Below are positions 1 through 7,875 of a stretch of DNA of 64,000 bases, piece by piece (the first letter of the stretch is position 1; each line of letters begins with the position of its first letter). The stretch is from Aestuariivita sp. GTDB lineage: Bacteria; Pseudomonadota; Alphaproteobacteria; Rhodobacterales; Rhodobacteraceae. A program made the position numbers and the translations under genes. The DNA lies in contig NZ_JAAWWD010000060.1 of assembly GCF_021404545.1 (NCBI RefSeq), forward strand, positions 118,650-182,649, given 5' to 3'. Below the pieces are notes generated by a model. The model ran no database searches and was not told the DNA's origin. It saw nothing but the letters and a program-made list of their open reading frames with translations.

Positions 1-1083
1 ACCCGGCTGCGCAGCCTTGGACAGTTTCTTGCGCGTCAGGACCGCTGGTGTGATCTGTCCGCCAAGATCCGTATGGCGGATGCCGCGCGATCCAAGACCC
101 CAGGCGGGATGCCGGTCACCGATCTGTTGACCTTTGGCGCCCGATCTGACGTGGTGGCCGCCGCTGAACACGCGATTGAGGAGGGGGTCGCGCCAGGCAA
201 CCCTGCGCTTTTGTCGGGCATCGGCGGGCTGGAGGCGGTGCTGGAAGAGCACGGCAATGATCCCGCCATCGCATTGACCGTGGCGCATGCCCATATCGAC
301 ATCGGCTGGGCCTGGCGCGGCTCAGCCCCCGAAATCGCAACGCCGCGTCATCGCCGCGCCTCCTTTGCCGCGCATTTTGAGCGCGCGGGCGTTATCCTGA
401 GCGGATTTCGGGGGGCGGCATTGAACAGCCCGTCGCTGGCCGCGGCGCGCTGCGCGCTGTTGCCGGGCCTGCGCGACCCGCGTGCGCAGATCACCCGGGA
501 CTATGAGGAGCTGATCGACCTCGATCCACATAATGAGCGGCATATGCGTGCAATGGGCAACCACCTGTTGCCACGCTGGTTCGGCGATTATGATCAGTTG
601 GAGCTGGAGGCCCGACGCATCGCAGCGCGTACGCAGGATGTCTGGGGTGACGCAGGGTATACCTGGGTGATGTTCGACGCGATTGCCATCGACGCCGAGG
701 CCTGTGCCAGGGTCGATCCGGATTTCTTTATCGACGGGCTGCGTGCCATTCTGGCACGGCGCCGGGATCAGGGCACGGCCAATCTGCTGGCGGCATATTG
801 CGCCATAGCACTTGGCGCGCACCGGTCCGTTCATGCGGCCGCCGCACAGATCGGCGCCTGTGCCGATTGGGTGATCCGCGATCACATGACCGAGTTGCAT
901 CCGTTGGTCTGGGCGCATGCCGCCGAGGGTTTTGACAACGCGGCCCCGGTCACGTCGCTGAGCCGGTTCGCCGCGCATGGGCAGGCGCGGGCGCTGCGGG
1001 TCCTGGCGGACCTCTTCCAGGACGAGATCGCGCGCGGCAGGCAGGTTGTCTTTACCCCCGAGGGCTTGCAGATCACCGCCTGA
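1..1083 (+). CDS. conserved hypothetical protein, 5' end outside window
   Basis: The frame is already open at base 1, so the gene probably begins upstream; an internal ATG at 73 would give 336 residues. No catalytic family is recognised. The product is Ala/Arg-rich and looks helical, with a distinctive NERHMRAMGNHLLPRWFG stretch near residue 153 counted from ATG 73, which resembles helical-repeat (TPR-like) proteins. There is no signal peptide or membrane segment in the visible part. It ends 67 bases before gatB on the same strand, but nothing links its function to tRNA amidation. The coding call is solid; the function is unknown. Confidence 0.75.
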   Translation, partial: TRLRSLGQFLARQDRWCDLSAKIRMADAARSKTPGGMPVTDLLTFGARSDVVAAAEHAIEEGVAPGNPALLSGIGGLEAVLEEHGNDPAIALTVAHAHIDIGWAWRGSAPEIATPRHRRASFAAHFERAGVILSGFRGAALNSPSLAAARCALLPGLRDPRAQITRDYEELIDLDPHNERHMRAMGNHLLPRWFGDYDQLELEARRIAARTQDVWGDAGYTWVMFDAIAIDAEACARVDPDFFIDGLRAILARRRDQGTANLLAAYCAIALGAHRSVHAAAAQIGACADWVIRDHMTELHPLVWAHAAEGFDNAAPVTSLSRFAAHGQARALRVLADLFQDEIARGRQVVFTPEGLQITA

Positions 1084-1150
1084 CCCTCTTGCCCGCGCGC
1101 GGTCGCTGGCCTAGAACGCAGGCCAAACGCTCAGCGCACGAGGCCTGCCC

Positions 1151-2659
1151 ATGCTCGATCTGACTTATGAAACGCCGACCGTAAGAACCATTGCCGGGGC
1201 CAAGCACGATTGGGAGCTGGTGATCGGCATGGAGGTGCATGCCCAGGTCTCCTCCAACGCCAAGCTCTTTTCCGGCGCCTCCACCCAATTCGGCGCCGAG
1301 CCCAATTCCAACGTCGCCTTCGTGGACGCGGCCATGCCCGGTATGCTGCCGGTGATCAACGAATTCTGCGTGGAACAGGCGGTGCGCACCGGGCTGGGCC
1401 TTAAGGCCGAGATCAACCTGCTCAGCGCATTTGACCGCAAGAATTATTTCTACCCGGACCTGCCGCAGGGCTATCAGATTTCCCAGCTTTATCAGCCGAT
1501 TGTCGGCGAGGGCGAAGTGCTGGTCGAGATGGGCGAAGGCATCGCGCGGCTGGTACGGATCGAGCGCATTCACCTCGAACAGGATGCGGGCAAGTCCATT
1601 CACGACATGGACCCCAACATGTCCTTCGTCGATCTCAACCGCACCGGTGTGGCGCTGATGGAGATCGTCTCGCGCCCCGATATCCGGGGCCCGGAGGAAG
1701 CGGCCGCCTATCTCGCCAAGCTGCGCCAGATCCTGCTCTATCTGGGGACCTGCGACGGCAATATGCAGAACGGCAGTATGCGCGCGGATGTGAACGTGTC
1801 GATCTGCCTGCCGGGCGCCTACGAGGCCTATCAGGAAACGCAGGACTTCTCTCATCTTGGCACCCGCTGTGAGATCAAGAACATGAACTCCATGCGCTTC
1901 ATCCAGCAGGCAATCGAGGTCGAGGCGCGCCGCCAGATCGCGATTGTCGAGGCCGGAGGCAAGGTCGAACAGGAAACCCGCCTATACGATCCCGACAAGG
2001 GAGAGACACGCTCCATGCGCTCCAAGGAAGAGGCGCATGATTATCGCTATTTCCCCGATCCCGATCTTTTGCCGCTGGAGATCGAACAGGCCTGGGTCGA
2101 TACCATCGCGGCGTCGCTGCCCGAGCTGCCCGATGAAAAGAAGGCCCGGTTCATCAAAGAGTTTGGTCTGACCGACTATGATGCCTCGGTGCTGACGGCG
2201 GATGTGGAATCGGCGGCCTATTTCGAGGAGGTCGCGGCAGGGCGCGATGGCAAGATGGCCGCGAACTGGGTAATCAACGAGCTGTTCGGACGGCTCAAGA
2301 AAGAGGATCACGGTATCTCCGAAAGCCCGGTCTCGCCCGCGCAGCTTGGCGGGATCGTGGATCTGATCGCGAAGGGCGATATCTCGGGCAAGATCGCCAA
2401 GGATCTTTTTGAGATTGTGTATACCGACGGCGGCATTCCTGCCCGGATCGTCGAGGAACGCGGTATGAAGCAGGTCACCGACACCGGCGCGATTGAGGCG
2501 GCAGTCGACAAGGTCATCGCGGAAAACCCCGCGCAGGTCGAAAAGGCGCGTGAAAACCCCAAGCTCGCCGGTTGGTTCGTGGGCCAGGTAATGAAGGCCA
2601 CTGGCGGCAAGGCAAACCCCAAAGCCGTGAATGAGATCGTGGCGAGGAAACTGGCGTAG
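1151..2659 (+). CDS. gatB: Asp-tRNA(Asn)/Glu-tRNA(Gln) amidotransferase subunit B
   Basis: GatB is the tRNA-binding and kinase subunit of the GatCAB complex. It phosphorylates misacylated Glu-tRNA(Gln) or Asp-tRNA(Asn), which is then amidated with ammonia from GatA. The product is 502 residues, the usual length. The N-terminal catalytic cradle is clear ([39 protein letters not shown]), and the C-terminal helical Yqey/GatB tail ends in [16 protein letters not shown]. The ATG follows a modest GAGG. gatA and gatC are not adjacent, so the subunit genes are scattered. Its stop codon lies inside a long inverted repeat. Confidence 0.97.
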   Translation: MLDLTYETPTVRTIAGAKHDWELVIGMEVHAQVSSNAKLFSGASTQFGAEPNSNVAFVDAAMPGMLPVINEFCVEQAVRTGLGLKAEINLLSAFDRKNYFYPDLPQGYQISQLYQPIVGEGEVLVEMGEGIARLVRIERIHLEQDAGKSIHDMDPNMSFVDLNRTGVALMEIVSRPDIRGPEEAAAYLAKLRQILLYLGTCDGNMQNGSMRADVNVSICLPGAYEAYQETQDFSHLGTRCEIKNMNSMRFIQQAIEVEARRQIAIVEAGGKVEQETRLYDPDKGETRSMRSKEEAHDYRYFPDPDLLPLEIEQAWVDTIAASLPELPDEKKARFIKEFGLTDYDASVLTADVESAAYFEEVAAGRDGKMAANWVINELFGRLKKEDHGISESPVSPAQLGGIVDLIAKGDISGKIAKDLFEIVYTDGGIPARIVEERGMKQVTDTGAIEAAVDKVIAENPAQVEKARENPKLAGWFVGQVMKATGGKANPKAVNEIVARKLA

Positions 2660-2719
2660 GGCGGGACTTGTCCCGCCGTGCGGGTTCGGAAAGGGGCGGC
2701 GGGACAAGTCCCGCCCTAC
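2656..2719. repeat. REP-like inverted repeat overlapping the gatB stop
   Basis: Two perfect 22-base arms (2656-2677 and 2698-2719) are separated by 20 bases. Each arm is itself nearly palindromic (GGCGGGACAAGTCCCGCC), so it can form one long or two short hairpins. The left arm contains the gatB TAG stop. There is no downstream T tract, so an extragenic palindromic (REP-type) element or a Rho-assisted 3' end fits better than an intrinsic terminator. Confidence 0.75.
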
Positions 2720-2781
2720 GGTACCCCGGTTGCTGGCGCGCATAACCCGTCCCCAAAAACGACCACAAAAGGAGCCGCTCC

Positions 2782-3255
2782 TTGACTGCCCCCCATCGCT
2801 CACGCCGAATGACGGTTCAGCCGGACTGGATCGACTTCAACGGTCATCTGAACATGGCCTACTACAACGTCCTCTTTGATCGCGGGGCCGACGATCTTTT
2901 TGCCGAATTCGGGATCACACCGGACTATCCCGCCAAACGGGGGTTTTCGACGTTTTCGGCCGAGTTTCATGTCTGCTACCTCAGAGAACTGAAAGAGGGC
3001 GACCCCGTCTATGTCACCTCACAGCTGCTGGATATGGACGAAAAGCGGTTTCATTTCTTTCAGGAACTTCATCACGAGGACGGCTGGCTGTCGGCCACAG
3101 GCGAAGGTCTGGGCCTGCATATCGACATGAGCGGACCAAAGGTCGCGCCCATGCCCGCCGATGTGGCACAGAAAATGCGCGCAATCCTCAAGCAGCACAG
3201 CGGATTGCCGCGCCCGGACCGCGCCGGTCGGCGGATTGGCATCCCCCGGCGATGA
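2782..3255 (+). CDS. hotdog-fold acyl-CoA thioesterase family protein
   Basis: This 157-residue protein resembles the 4HBT/YbgC-type hotdog thioesterases that hydrolyse acyl-CoA thioesters in the cytoplasm. The DWIDFNGHLNMAYYNVLFDR segment near residues 16-35 carries the typical catalytic region (D/N plus H in a long helix start), followed by ELKEGDPVYVTSQLLDMDEK and HFFQELHH. The start chosen is TTG at 2782, which has an AAAGGAG ribosome site 7 bases upstream. The substrate is unknown. It stands alone between the gatB repeat and a DUF4177 gene. Confidence 0.85.
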   Translation: MTAPHRSRRMTVQPDWIDFNGHLNMAYYNVLFDRGADDLFAEFGITPDYPAKRGFSTFSAEFHVCYLRELKEGDPVYVTSQLLDMDEKRFHFFQELHHEDGWLSATGEGLGLHIDMSGPKVAPMPADVAQKMRAILKQHSGLPRPDRAGRRIGIPRR

Positions 3256-3316
3256 GCCCTCTGGCCCCTGCGCGCGGCCACCGCTATGATGCGCGGCGCA
3301 TCAGCGGAGTGAGGCC

Positions 3317-3868
3317 ATGCCTGAATTTGAGTACAAAGTCATCCCCGCCCCCAGCAAGGGCGAAAAGGCAAAGGGCCTGAAGTCGCCCGAGGCGCGCTTT
3401 GCCCATGCCATTGAGAGCCTGATGAACCGGATGGCGGCGGATGGCTGGGAGTATCAGCGTGCCGATATGCTGCCCAGCGACGAGCGTCAGGGGCTGACCG
3501 GCTCGACCACGAACTGGCGCAATATTCTGGTCTTTCGCCGTGACAAGGCCGGGATCCTCGCGGATTTTCAGCCCCGCGTGATGGATGCAGAGCCCGCGGT
3601 GGCGAAAGCGGAGGCACCGGAGGATCTGGCGGCGGCCGAACAGTCGGGCACATCCGCGACAACCACGCCACCGCAAGAGGCCGCGCGGCGTGCCCCACCG
3701 CCGTTGCGCCCCGCCTCTGGTGCGGAGCGCATTCTCAAAGACAACGGCGTGGAGGAGTTAAGCGACGTCTCGGGTATGACGGCAGCGCTGAGGGCGCGCG
3801 CGGAAGCCACCCGGAAGGACGGCACCACCGAGGTCGAGTCCGGTCAATCCGACCGCCCCGCGCAATGA
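3317..3868 (+). CDS. DUF4177 domain-containing protein
   Basis: The protein has 183 residues. The N-terminal ~75 residues match the small DUF4177 fold in its alphaproteobacterial form: FEYKVIPAPSKGEKAKG, then ADGWEYQRADMLPSDE and NWRNILVFRR. The C-terminal ~100 residues are low-complexity (Ala, Pro, Glu) and probably disordered, apart from a short LSDVSGMTAALRARAE helix. It lacks a signal peptide. No biochemical role is established for this domain, so none is proposed. The gene converges with bolA, whose stop abuts it directly. Confidence 0.85.
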   Translation: MPEFEYKVIPAPSKGEKAKGLKSPEARFAHAIESLMNRMAADGWEYQRADMLPSDERQGLTGSTTNWRNILVFRRDKAGILADFQPRVMDAEPAVAKAEAPEDLAAAEQSGTSATTTPPQEAARRAPPPLRPASGAERILKDNGVEELSDVSGMTAALRARAEATRKDGTTEVESGQSDRPAQ

Positions 3869-4126
3869 TCAATCGCTGATATCGAGGGCCAACGCATGGA
3901 TCCGCCCCACCAGATCGGCCCCCAGCGCGGTGTGTACCGCCCGATGGCGGGCAATGCGCGACTGGCCCTTGAAGGCCGCGGACCGAATACGCACATTGAA
4001 GTGGCTTTCTCCGCCTTCCTGAAACCCCGCATGACCCCGGTGGCTTTCGCTGTCATCGACAACCTCCAGCTCGCGCGGGTCAAAGGCGGTTTGCAGTTTC
4101 TGGGTGATTTCCTGGGTAACGGTCAT
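3869..4126 (-). CDS. bolA: BolA family protein
   Basis: An 85-residue class-II-KH-fold protein of the BolA family, which partners with monothiol glutaredoxins in [2Fe-2S] handling. Recognisable features are LEVVDDSESHRGHAGF, with the BolA-type histidine, and SHFNVRIRSAAFKGQSRIARHRAVHTAL, which carries the conserved FxGxxxxxRHRxV pattern (positions about 42-69). An AGAAAGG ribosome site precedes the ATG. It is transcribed divergently from the J-domain gene across 133 bases that must hold both promoters. The family call is secure; the exact paralogue (BolA versus IbaG-like) is not. Confidence 0.93.
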   Translation of the reverse strand: MTVTQEITQKLQTAFDPRELEVVDDSESHRGHAGFQEGGESHFNVRIRSAAFKGQSRIARHRAVHTALGADLVGRIHALALDISD

Positions 4127-4259
4127 GTCGAACCTTTCTGGGGGACGGGGTGCGGCAAAAATTTCACGCGCGCCCTCTTCTATCTTTTGCGGGACAGACT
4201 AAACTCACCCGTCCGAGTCGAAAAGAGCATGTGGCCGAGCAGCCGGAAGGAGATGCCTG

Positions 4260-4889
4260 ATGAGCAAAAGTGATCCCTTTGGATTTGACATGTCCGTCTC
4301 TTCGGCCAAAAAGAAAAATCCGCGTGGGCGGCGGGGGATGTCGGGCGCGTCCGAGACCTCGACCCGGATCTGCGATCACGCGGGATGCCAGGAGGCCGGC
4401 AAGTACCGTGCGCCTAAGGCCCCGGACGTTCTGGATGATTTCCTGTGGTTCTGCCAGCAGCATGTGCGGGAGTACAATCAAAAATGGAACTTCTTCGATG
4501 GCGTGACCGAGGCGGAGATCAACGCCCAGCAATCCAAGGACAAGGTCTGGGAGCGTCAGACCAAACCGATGGGAGATCCCGAGGCGCGCGCCTGGGCGCG
4601 GCTGGGGATCGAAGACCCGCATCAGGTCCTTGGCGGCAACGCCACCAAGAACCCCGGACGTGGAGCTGCGGGCGGCGGGCGCAAACTGCCCCCGACGGAG
4701 CGGCGCGCATTGGAGATCCTGGAGGCCGAGGATATCTGGACCAAGACCGATATTCGCAAAGCGTATAAGAAGCTCATCAAAGTGCTGCATCCGGATATGA
4801 ACGGCGGCGATCGCAGCCAGGAAGAGCAGCTGCAACTGGTGGTCTGGGCCTGGGATCAGATCAAGGTCAGCCGCAGTTTCAAGGAATGA
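4260..4889 (+). CDS. J-domain (DnaJ-like) protein upstream of cobS
   Basis: This 209-residue protein carries a J domain at its C-terminal end (about residues 155-209), unlike classic DnaJ. The motif is YKKLIKVLHPDMNGGD with the essential HPD. The N-terminal part includes a Cys/His cluster (ICDHAGCQEAG...WFCQQHV, about residues 36-65) that might bind a metal; this is inference. J domains stimulate Hsp70 ATPase. Its place just before cobS recurs in Rhodobacterales and suggests a client link with cobaltochelatase, which remains unproven. Confidence 0.9.
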   Translation: MSKSDPFGFDMSVSSAKKKNPRGRRGMSGASETSTRICDHAGCQEAGKYRAPKAPDVLDDFLWFCQQHVREYNQKWNFFDGVTEAEINAQQSKDKVWERQTKPMGDPEARAWARLGIEDPHQVLGGNATKNPGRGAAGGGRKLPPTERRALEILEAEDIWTKTDIRKAYKKLIKVLHPDMNGGDRSQEEQLQLVVWAWDQIKVSRSFKE

Positions 4890-4896
4890 CCCTGCT

Positions 4897-4989
4897 CCAG
4901 ATTGTGACACACAATCTGGTCATTTTCTGACACAGAAAATGACCCCGCCGGTTGGTCACCGGGCGGGGCAGAATTTGTGTCAAATTCTG
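4897..4989. repeat. tandem palindrome array 1 (TGACRCA-core hairpins)
   Basis: Four hairpins lie nearly end to end in the J-domain gene/cobS gap. Unit 4897-4919 is CCAGATTGTG-aca-CACAATCTGG. Unit 4920-4942 is TCATTTTCTG-aca-CAGAAAATGA and directly abuts the first. A GC-rich stem lies at 4943-4968. Unit 4969-4989 is CAGAATTTG-tgt-CAAATTCTG. Stems differ between units but stay self-complementary, and the centre reads TGACACA or its reverse complement. There is no T tract. The same architecture recurs at 50320-50435. Confidence 0.85.
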
Positions 4990-5129
4990 GCTGTTTTCGC
5001 GGGCTGGTCGCGCCGGTGCCAAGGGCGCGAAAAACCAACCCTTCCTCTTGCACGCTTGCCCAATATGTTGCACGACGGGCGGGTTGACGGATCGCTCCAC
5101 CACCGGGTGGAAATGAAAGGAACTGTTCC

Positions 5130-6116
5130 ATGGCTGACGGCGCAATCGAGATGACTGCCAAACCGACCGAAGAGGTTTCGGTCCGCGAGGTGTTTGGTAT
5201 CGACACCGACATGACGGTGCGCAGCTTCGGCGAGCGGACAGAACGGGTGCCCGAGCTGGATCATACCTATAAATTCGATCCCGAAACGACGCTGGCCATC
5301 CTGGCGGGGTTCGCCCGCAACCGCCGGGTCATGATCCAAGGCTATCACGGGACCGGAAAATCCACCCATATCGAGCAGGTTGCGGCACGGCTGAACTGGC
5401 CGACGGTGCGGGTGAACCTCGACAGCCACATTTCGCGGATCGATCTGATCGGCAAGGACGCGATCAAGCTGCGCGATGGCAAGCAGGTGACCGAATTTCA
5501 CGAGGGTATCCTGCCTTGGGCCTTGCGCAACCCCTGCGCCATCGTGTTCGACGAATACGATGCCGGCCGCGCCGACGTGATGTTCGTCATCCAGCGCGTG
5601 CTGGAGCATGACGGCAAGCTCACCCTGCTCGATCAGAACGAGATCATCACGCCGAACCCCTATTTCCGCCTCTTCGCCACGGCCAATACCGTGGGTCTGG
5701 GCGACACGACGGGCCTTTATCACGGCACCCAGCAGATCAACCAGGCCCAGATGGACCGCTGGTCGCTGGTGGCCACGCTGAACTATCTCAGCCACGATGC
5801 GGAGGTGGCCATCGTTCTGGCCAAGGCGCCGCATTACAACACCGAGAAAGGGCGCAAGACAGTCAGCCAGATGGTGACTTTGGCCGACTTGACGCGCACG
5901 GCCTTTATGAACGGCGATCTTTCGACCGTGATGAGCCCGCGAACGGTCATCACCTGGGCGCAGAACGCCGAGATTTTCCGCAATGTCGGTTATTCCTTCC
6001 GCCTGTCGTTCCTGAACAAATGCGATGAGCTGGAACGCCAGACCGTGGCGGAGTTCTATCAACGCTGCTTTGACGAGGAACTGCCCGAAAGCGCGGCGAG
6101 CGCGGCACTGATCTGA
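5130..6116 (+). CDS. cobS: cobaltochelatase AAA+ subunit CobS
   Basis: CobS is the AAA+ ATPase of the aerobic CobN-CobS-CobT cobaltochelatase, which inserts cobalt into hydrogenobyrinate diamide. The protein has 328 residues. Walker [10 protein letters not shown] is at about 71-79, the Walker B-like [11 protein letters not shown] near 140, and a sensor region with [18 protein letters not shown] follows. The [17 protein letters not shown] leader is CobS-like. The ATG has an AAAGGAA ribosome site. Its TGA overlaps the likely start of the next gene, which implies translational coupling. cobT lies 1.76 kb downstream behind three other genes, and cobN is not in the window. Confidence 0.96.
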   Translation: MADGAIEMTAKPTEEVSVREVFGIDTDMTVRSFGERTERVPELDHTYKFDPETTLAILAGFARNRRVMIQGYHGTGKSTHIEQVAARLNWPTVRVNLDSHISRIDLIGKDAIKLRDGKQVTEFHEGILPWALRNPCAIVFDEYDAGRADVMFVIQRVLEHDGKLTLLDQNEIITPNPYFRLFATANTVGLGDTTGLYHGTQQINQAQMDRWSLVATLNYLSHDAEVAIVLAKAPHYNTEKGRKTVSQMVTLADLTRTAFMNGDLSTVMSPRTVITWAQNAEIFRNVGYSFRLSFLNKCDELERQTVAEFYQRCFDEELPESAASAALI

Positions 6117-6571
6117 TACGCTTCGCAGGCGCGCTGATCGCGGCCTGCCTCTGCCTTGCCGGATGCACCTCGCAGACGGGTCTGCGGACGATTGCCGGGA
6201 TCCCGACGCGCGACAATTCGGTCTGTGACATTGTCGAGGTCGTTGACGGGGATACCGTCAAGATGGTCTGCAACACTGGTCGCGGCGGATCGGTGCGGCT
6301 CACCGGATACGACACGCCAGAGACCTTCCGCCCCGGATGTACGGCCGAGCTGCACCTGGGCCGGAGCGCGACGGTCTATCTTGAACAGCGCCTGCGCACA
6401 GCGCAAATGATCGCTGTCGAGATGGAGGGCAAGGACAGGTATGATCGCCTTCTGGTCCGCATGCGCCTTGATGGCCGCGATCTGGCACAGATCATGATCT
6501 CTCAAGGGCTGGCCGTGCCCTATGACGGCGGGCGGCGCATCAACTGGTGTGACCGCCTGCGGCAAAGCTGA
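6113..6571 (+). CDS. SNase-like (thermonuclease family) lipoprotein
   Basis: The only ATG in frame (6263) would remove most of the fold, yet the frame upstream encodes an excellent lipoprotein signal, [11 protein letters not shown] (lipobox LAGC), then [17 protein letters not shown], the typical first strand of the SNase fold. No ATG, GTG or TTG exists upstream before a stop, so the best start is CTG at 6113, overlapping the cobS TGA as CTGA (152 residues). Later SNase-like segments are [10 protein letters not shown] and [12 protein letters not shown]. The product is probably a lipid-anchored periplasmic protein. The nuclease active-site set looks incomplete. The start codon is inferred. Confidence 0.7.
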   Translation: MIRFAGALIAACLCLAGCTSQTGLRTIAGIPTRDNSVCDIVEVVDGDTVKMVCNTGRGGSVRLTGYDTPETFRPGCTAELHLGRSATVYLEQRLRTAQMIAVEMEGKDRYDRLLVRMRLDGRDLAQIMISQGLAVPYDGGRRINWCDRLRQS

Positions 6572-6736
6572 GCCGTCACCTTTCGCACGGCAACCACAGA
6601 ACGCTGCGTCAAACCCTTCGGCGGGATTGCGCCGATGCGCTGGGATGCGTAGGATTCCGCGCAAGGGAAGACGGCTGTGTTCGCGCCACCATGCCCAAGA
6701 CCTGGTCGATGCAGCCCCGGGTACAAGGATAGCGAC

Positions 6737-7153
6737 ATGCGCAAGACTGCACTTGCGGCTGTGGTCACGCTCGTGTCATGGGCGGCAACAGCCACGGCCG
6801 GGACACCTTCGGTGGCCCTTCTGGAGATAGACGACAACAGGCTGACCCCCATTGCAGCGACATTTCCGCCGATGTCGGAGGCTGCGATCGGGCAGCGATG
6901 TCAGGGGTTTTTTCGCGCCATGCAGGTACGCCGCCAACTGGCCCAGGCGATGGGTCTGCGCAACCTCGACCTTTTTGCGTTTCTGACGGATCTGCCGCTG
7001 GCCCGTCTGACCGGGACAGAGGCGACGGGGCGCGATTTCGTCACCTCCTATATGGTTGCCTTCGGCCCGCTGAACCCGCCGCGCACCGCGCGGTCGGGCC
7101 TTTTCAACGCGGACCGGAAAACCTGCACGGAGTTCCTTGACGCGCTGGGGTGA
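6737..7153 (+). CDS. small exported protein of unknown function
   Basis: A 138-residue product with an AAGGAT ribosome site before ATG 6737. It has a clear Sec signal peptide (MRKTALAAVVTLVSWAATATA, cleavage after about residue 21), so the mature protein should be periplasmic. It holds two cysteines, in IGQRCQGFFRAM and ADRKTCTEFLDAL, that could form a disulfide. No family is recognised. It sits in the same-strand run between cobS and cobT, 166 bases after the SNase-like gene and 18 before the racemase-like gene, so co-transcription is likely; a role in cobalamin synthesis is not shown. Confidence 0.75.
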   Translation: MRKTALAAVVTLVSWAATATAGTPSVALLEIDDNRLTPIAATFPPMSEAAIGQRCQGFFRAMQVRRQLAQAMGLRNLDLFAFLTDLPLARLTGTEATGRDFVTSYMVAFGPLNPPRTARSGLFNADRKTCTEFLDALG

Positions 7154-7171
7154 CACCGGCATGACAGGCGA

Positions 7172-7864
7172 ATGAACAAGCGTCTTCATATCGGGTTGAT
7201 CGGCGGCATCGGTGTGGCTGCGGCGCTGGCCTATTACCAGCGTCTGTCGCGCGCTGTGGAGGGGCCGCTGGAGTTGACCGTTGTCCACGCTCAGGTCGCC
7301 GATCTGCTGACAAACAGTCTGGCGGACGACCGCCGCGCCCAGGCCGAGATCTATGCACGGCTGATCGACCGGCTGCGCGATGCCGGTGCCGATTGCGCGG
7401 CCATTACCTCGCTGGGCGGGCATTTCTGTTTTGACGAGACCGTATCGCTGTCATCCCTGCCGCTGGTGAGTGCTGTTACACCTCTGGATGCGTATTTTCA
7501 GCGAGAAGACCTTGGGACAGTGGGCCTTTTGGGCACGGCGCGAGTTATGCGTACGCGGCTTTACGGTCAGTTGCAACGGACCCGCGCCGTGGTGCCCGAT
7601 GAGGACCTGGACACGGTTGGTACGGCCTATCAGGATCTCGCCATTCGGGGCGAGGCCGCTTCGGGCGATGCGCCGTTCTTTCAGCAGGCAGGGCGCCGCC
7701 TGGTGACGGATCAGGGTGCGGAGGCGGTGGTGCTGGCCGGCACCGACCTCAACCTTGTGTTTGACGGGCATGATCCGGGGTATAGGGTCATTGATGCGCT
7801 GGATGTTCATGTGGATGTGCTGGCGCGGCTCGCCATGGGGCGAATGTCCCTCGACGATCTTTGA
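7172..7864 (+). CDS. Asp/Glu racemase homologue lacking catalytic cysteines
   Basis: This 230-residue protein aligns with the Asp/Glu/hydantoin racemase superfamily: the N-terminal loop [19 protein letters not shown] is followed by two pseudo-symmetric halves. Active members use a Cys in CNTxH and another in GCTE. Here the first site reads ITSLGGHFC (Ser at the Cys position) and the second VVLAGTDLN (Gly at the Cys position). Two-base racemisation therefore looks impossible. It may be a binding protein or a lyase-like variant; maleate isomerase-type chemistry is also unlikely without Cys. It ends 11 bases before cobT. Confidence 0.8.
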   Translation: MNKRLHIGLIGGIGVAAALAYYQRLSRAVEGPLELTVVHAQVADLLTNSLADDRRAQAEIYARLIDRLRDAGADCAAITSLGGHFCFDETVSLSSLPLVSAVTPLDAYFQREDLGTVGLLGTARVMRTRLYGQLQRTRAVVPDEDLDTVGTAYQDLAIRGEAASGDAPFFQQAGRRLVTDQGAEAVVLAGTDLNLVFDGHDPGYRVIDALDVHVDVLARLAMGRMSLDDL

Positions 7865-7875
7865 GAAGGCTGGAT

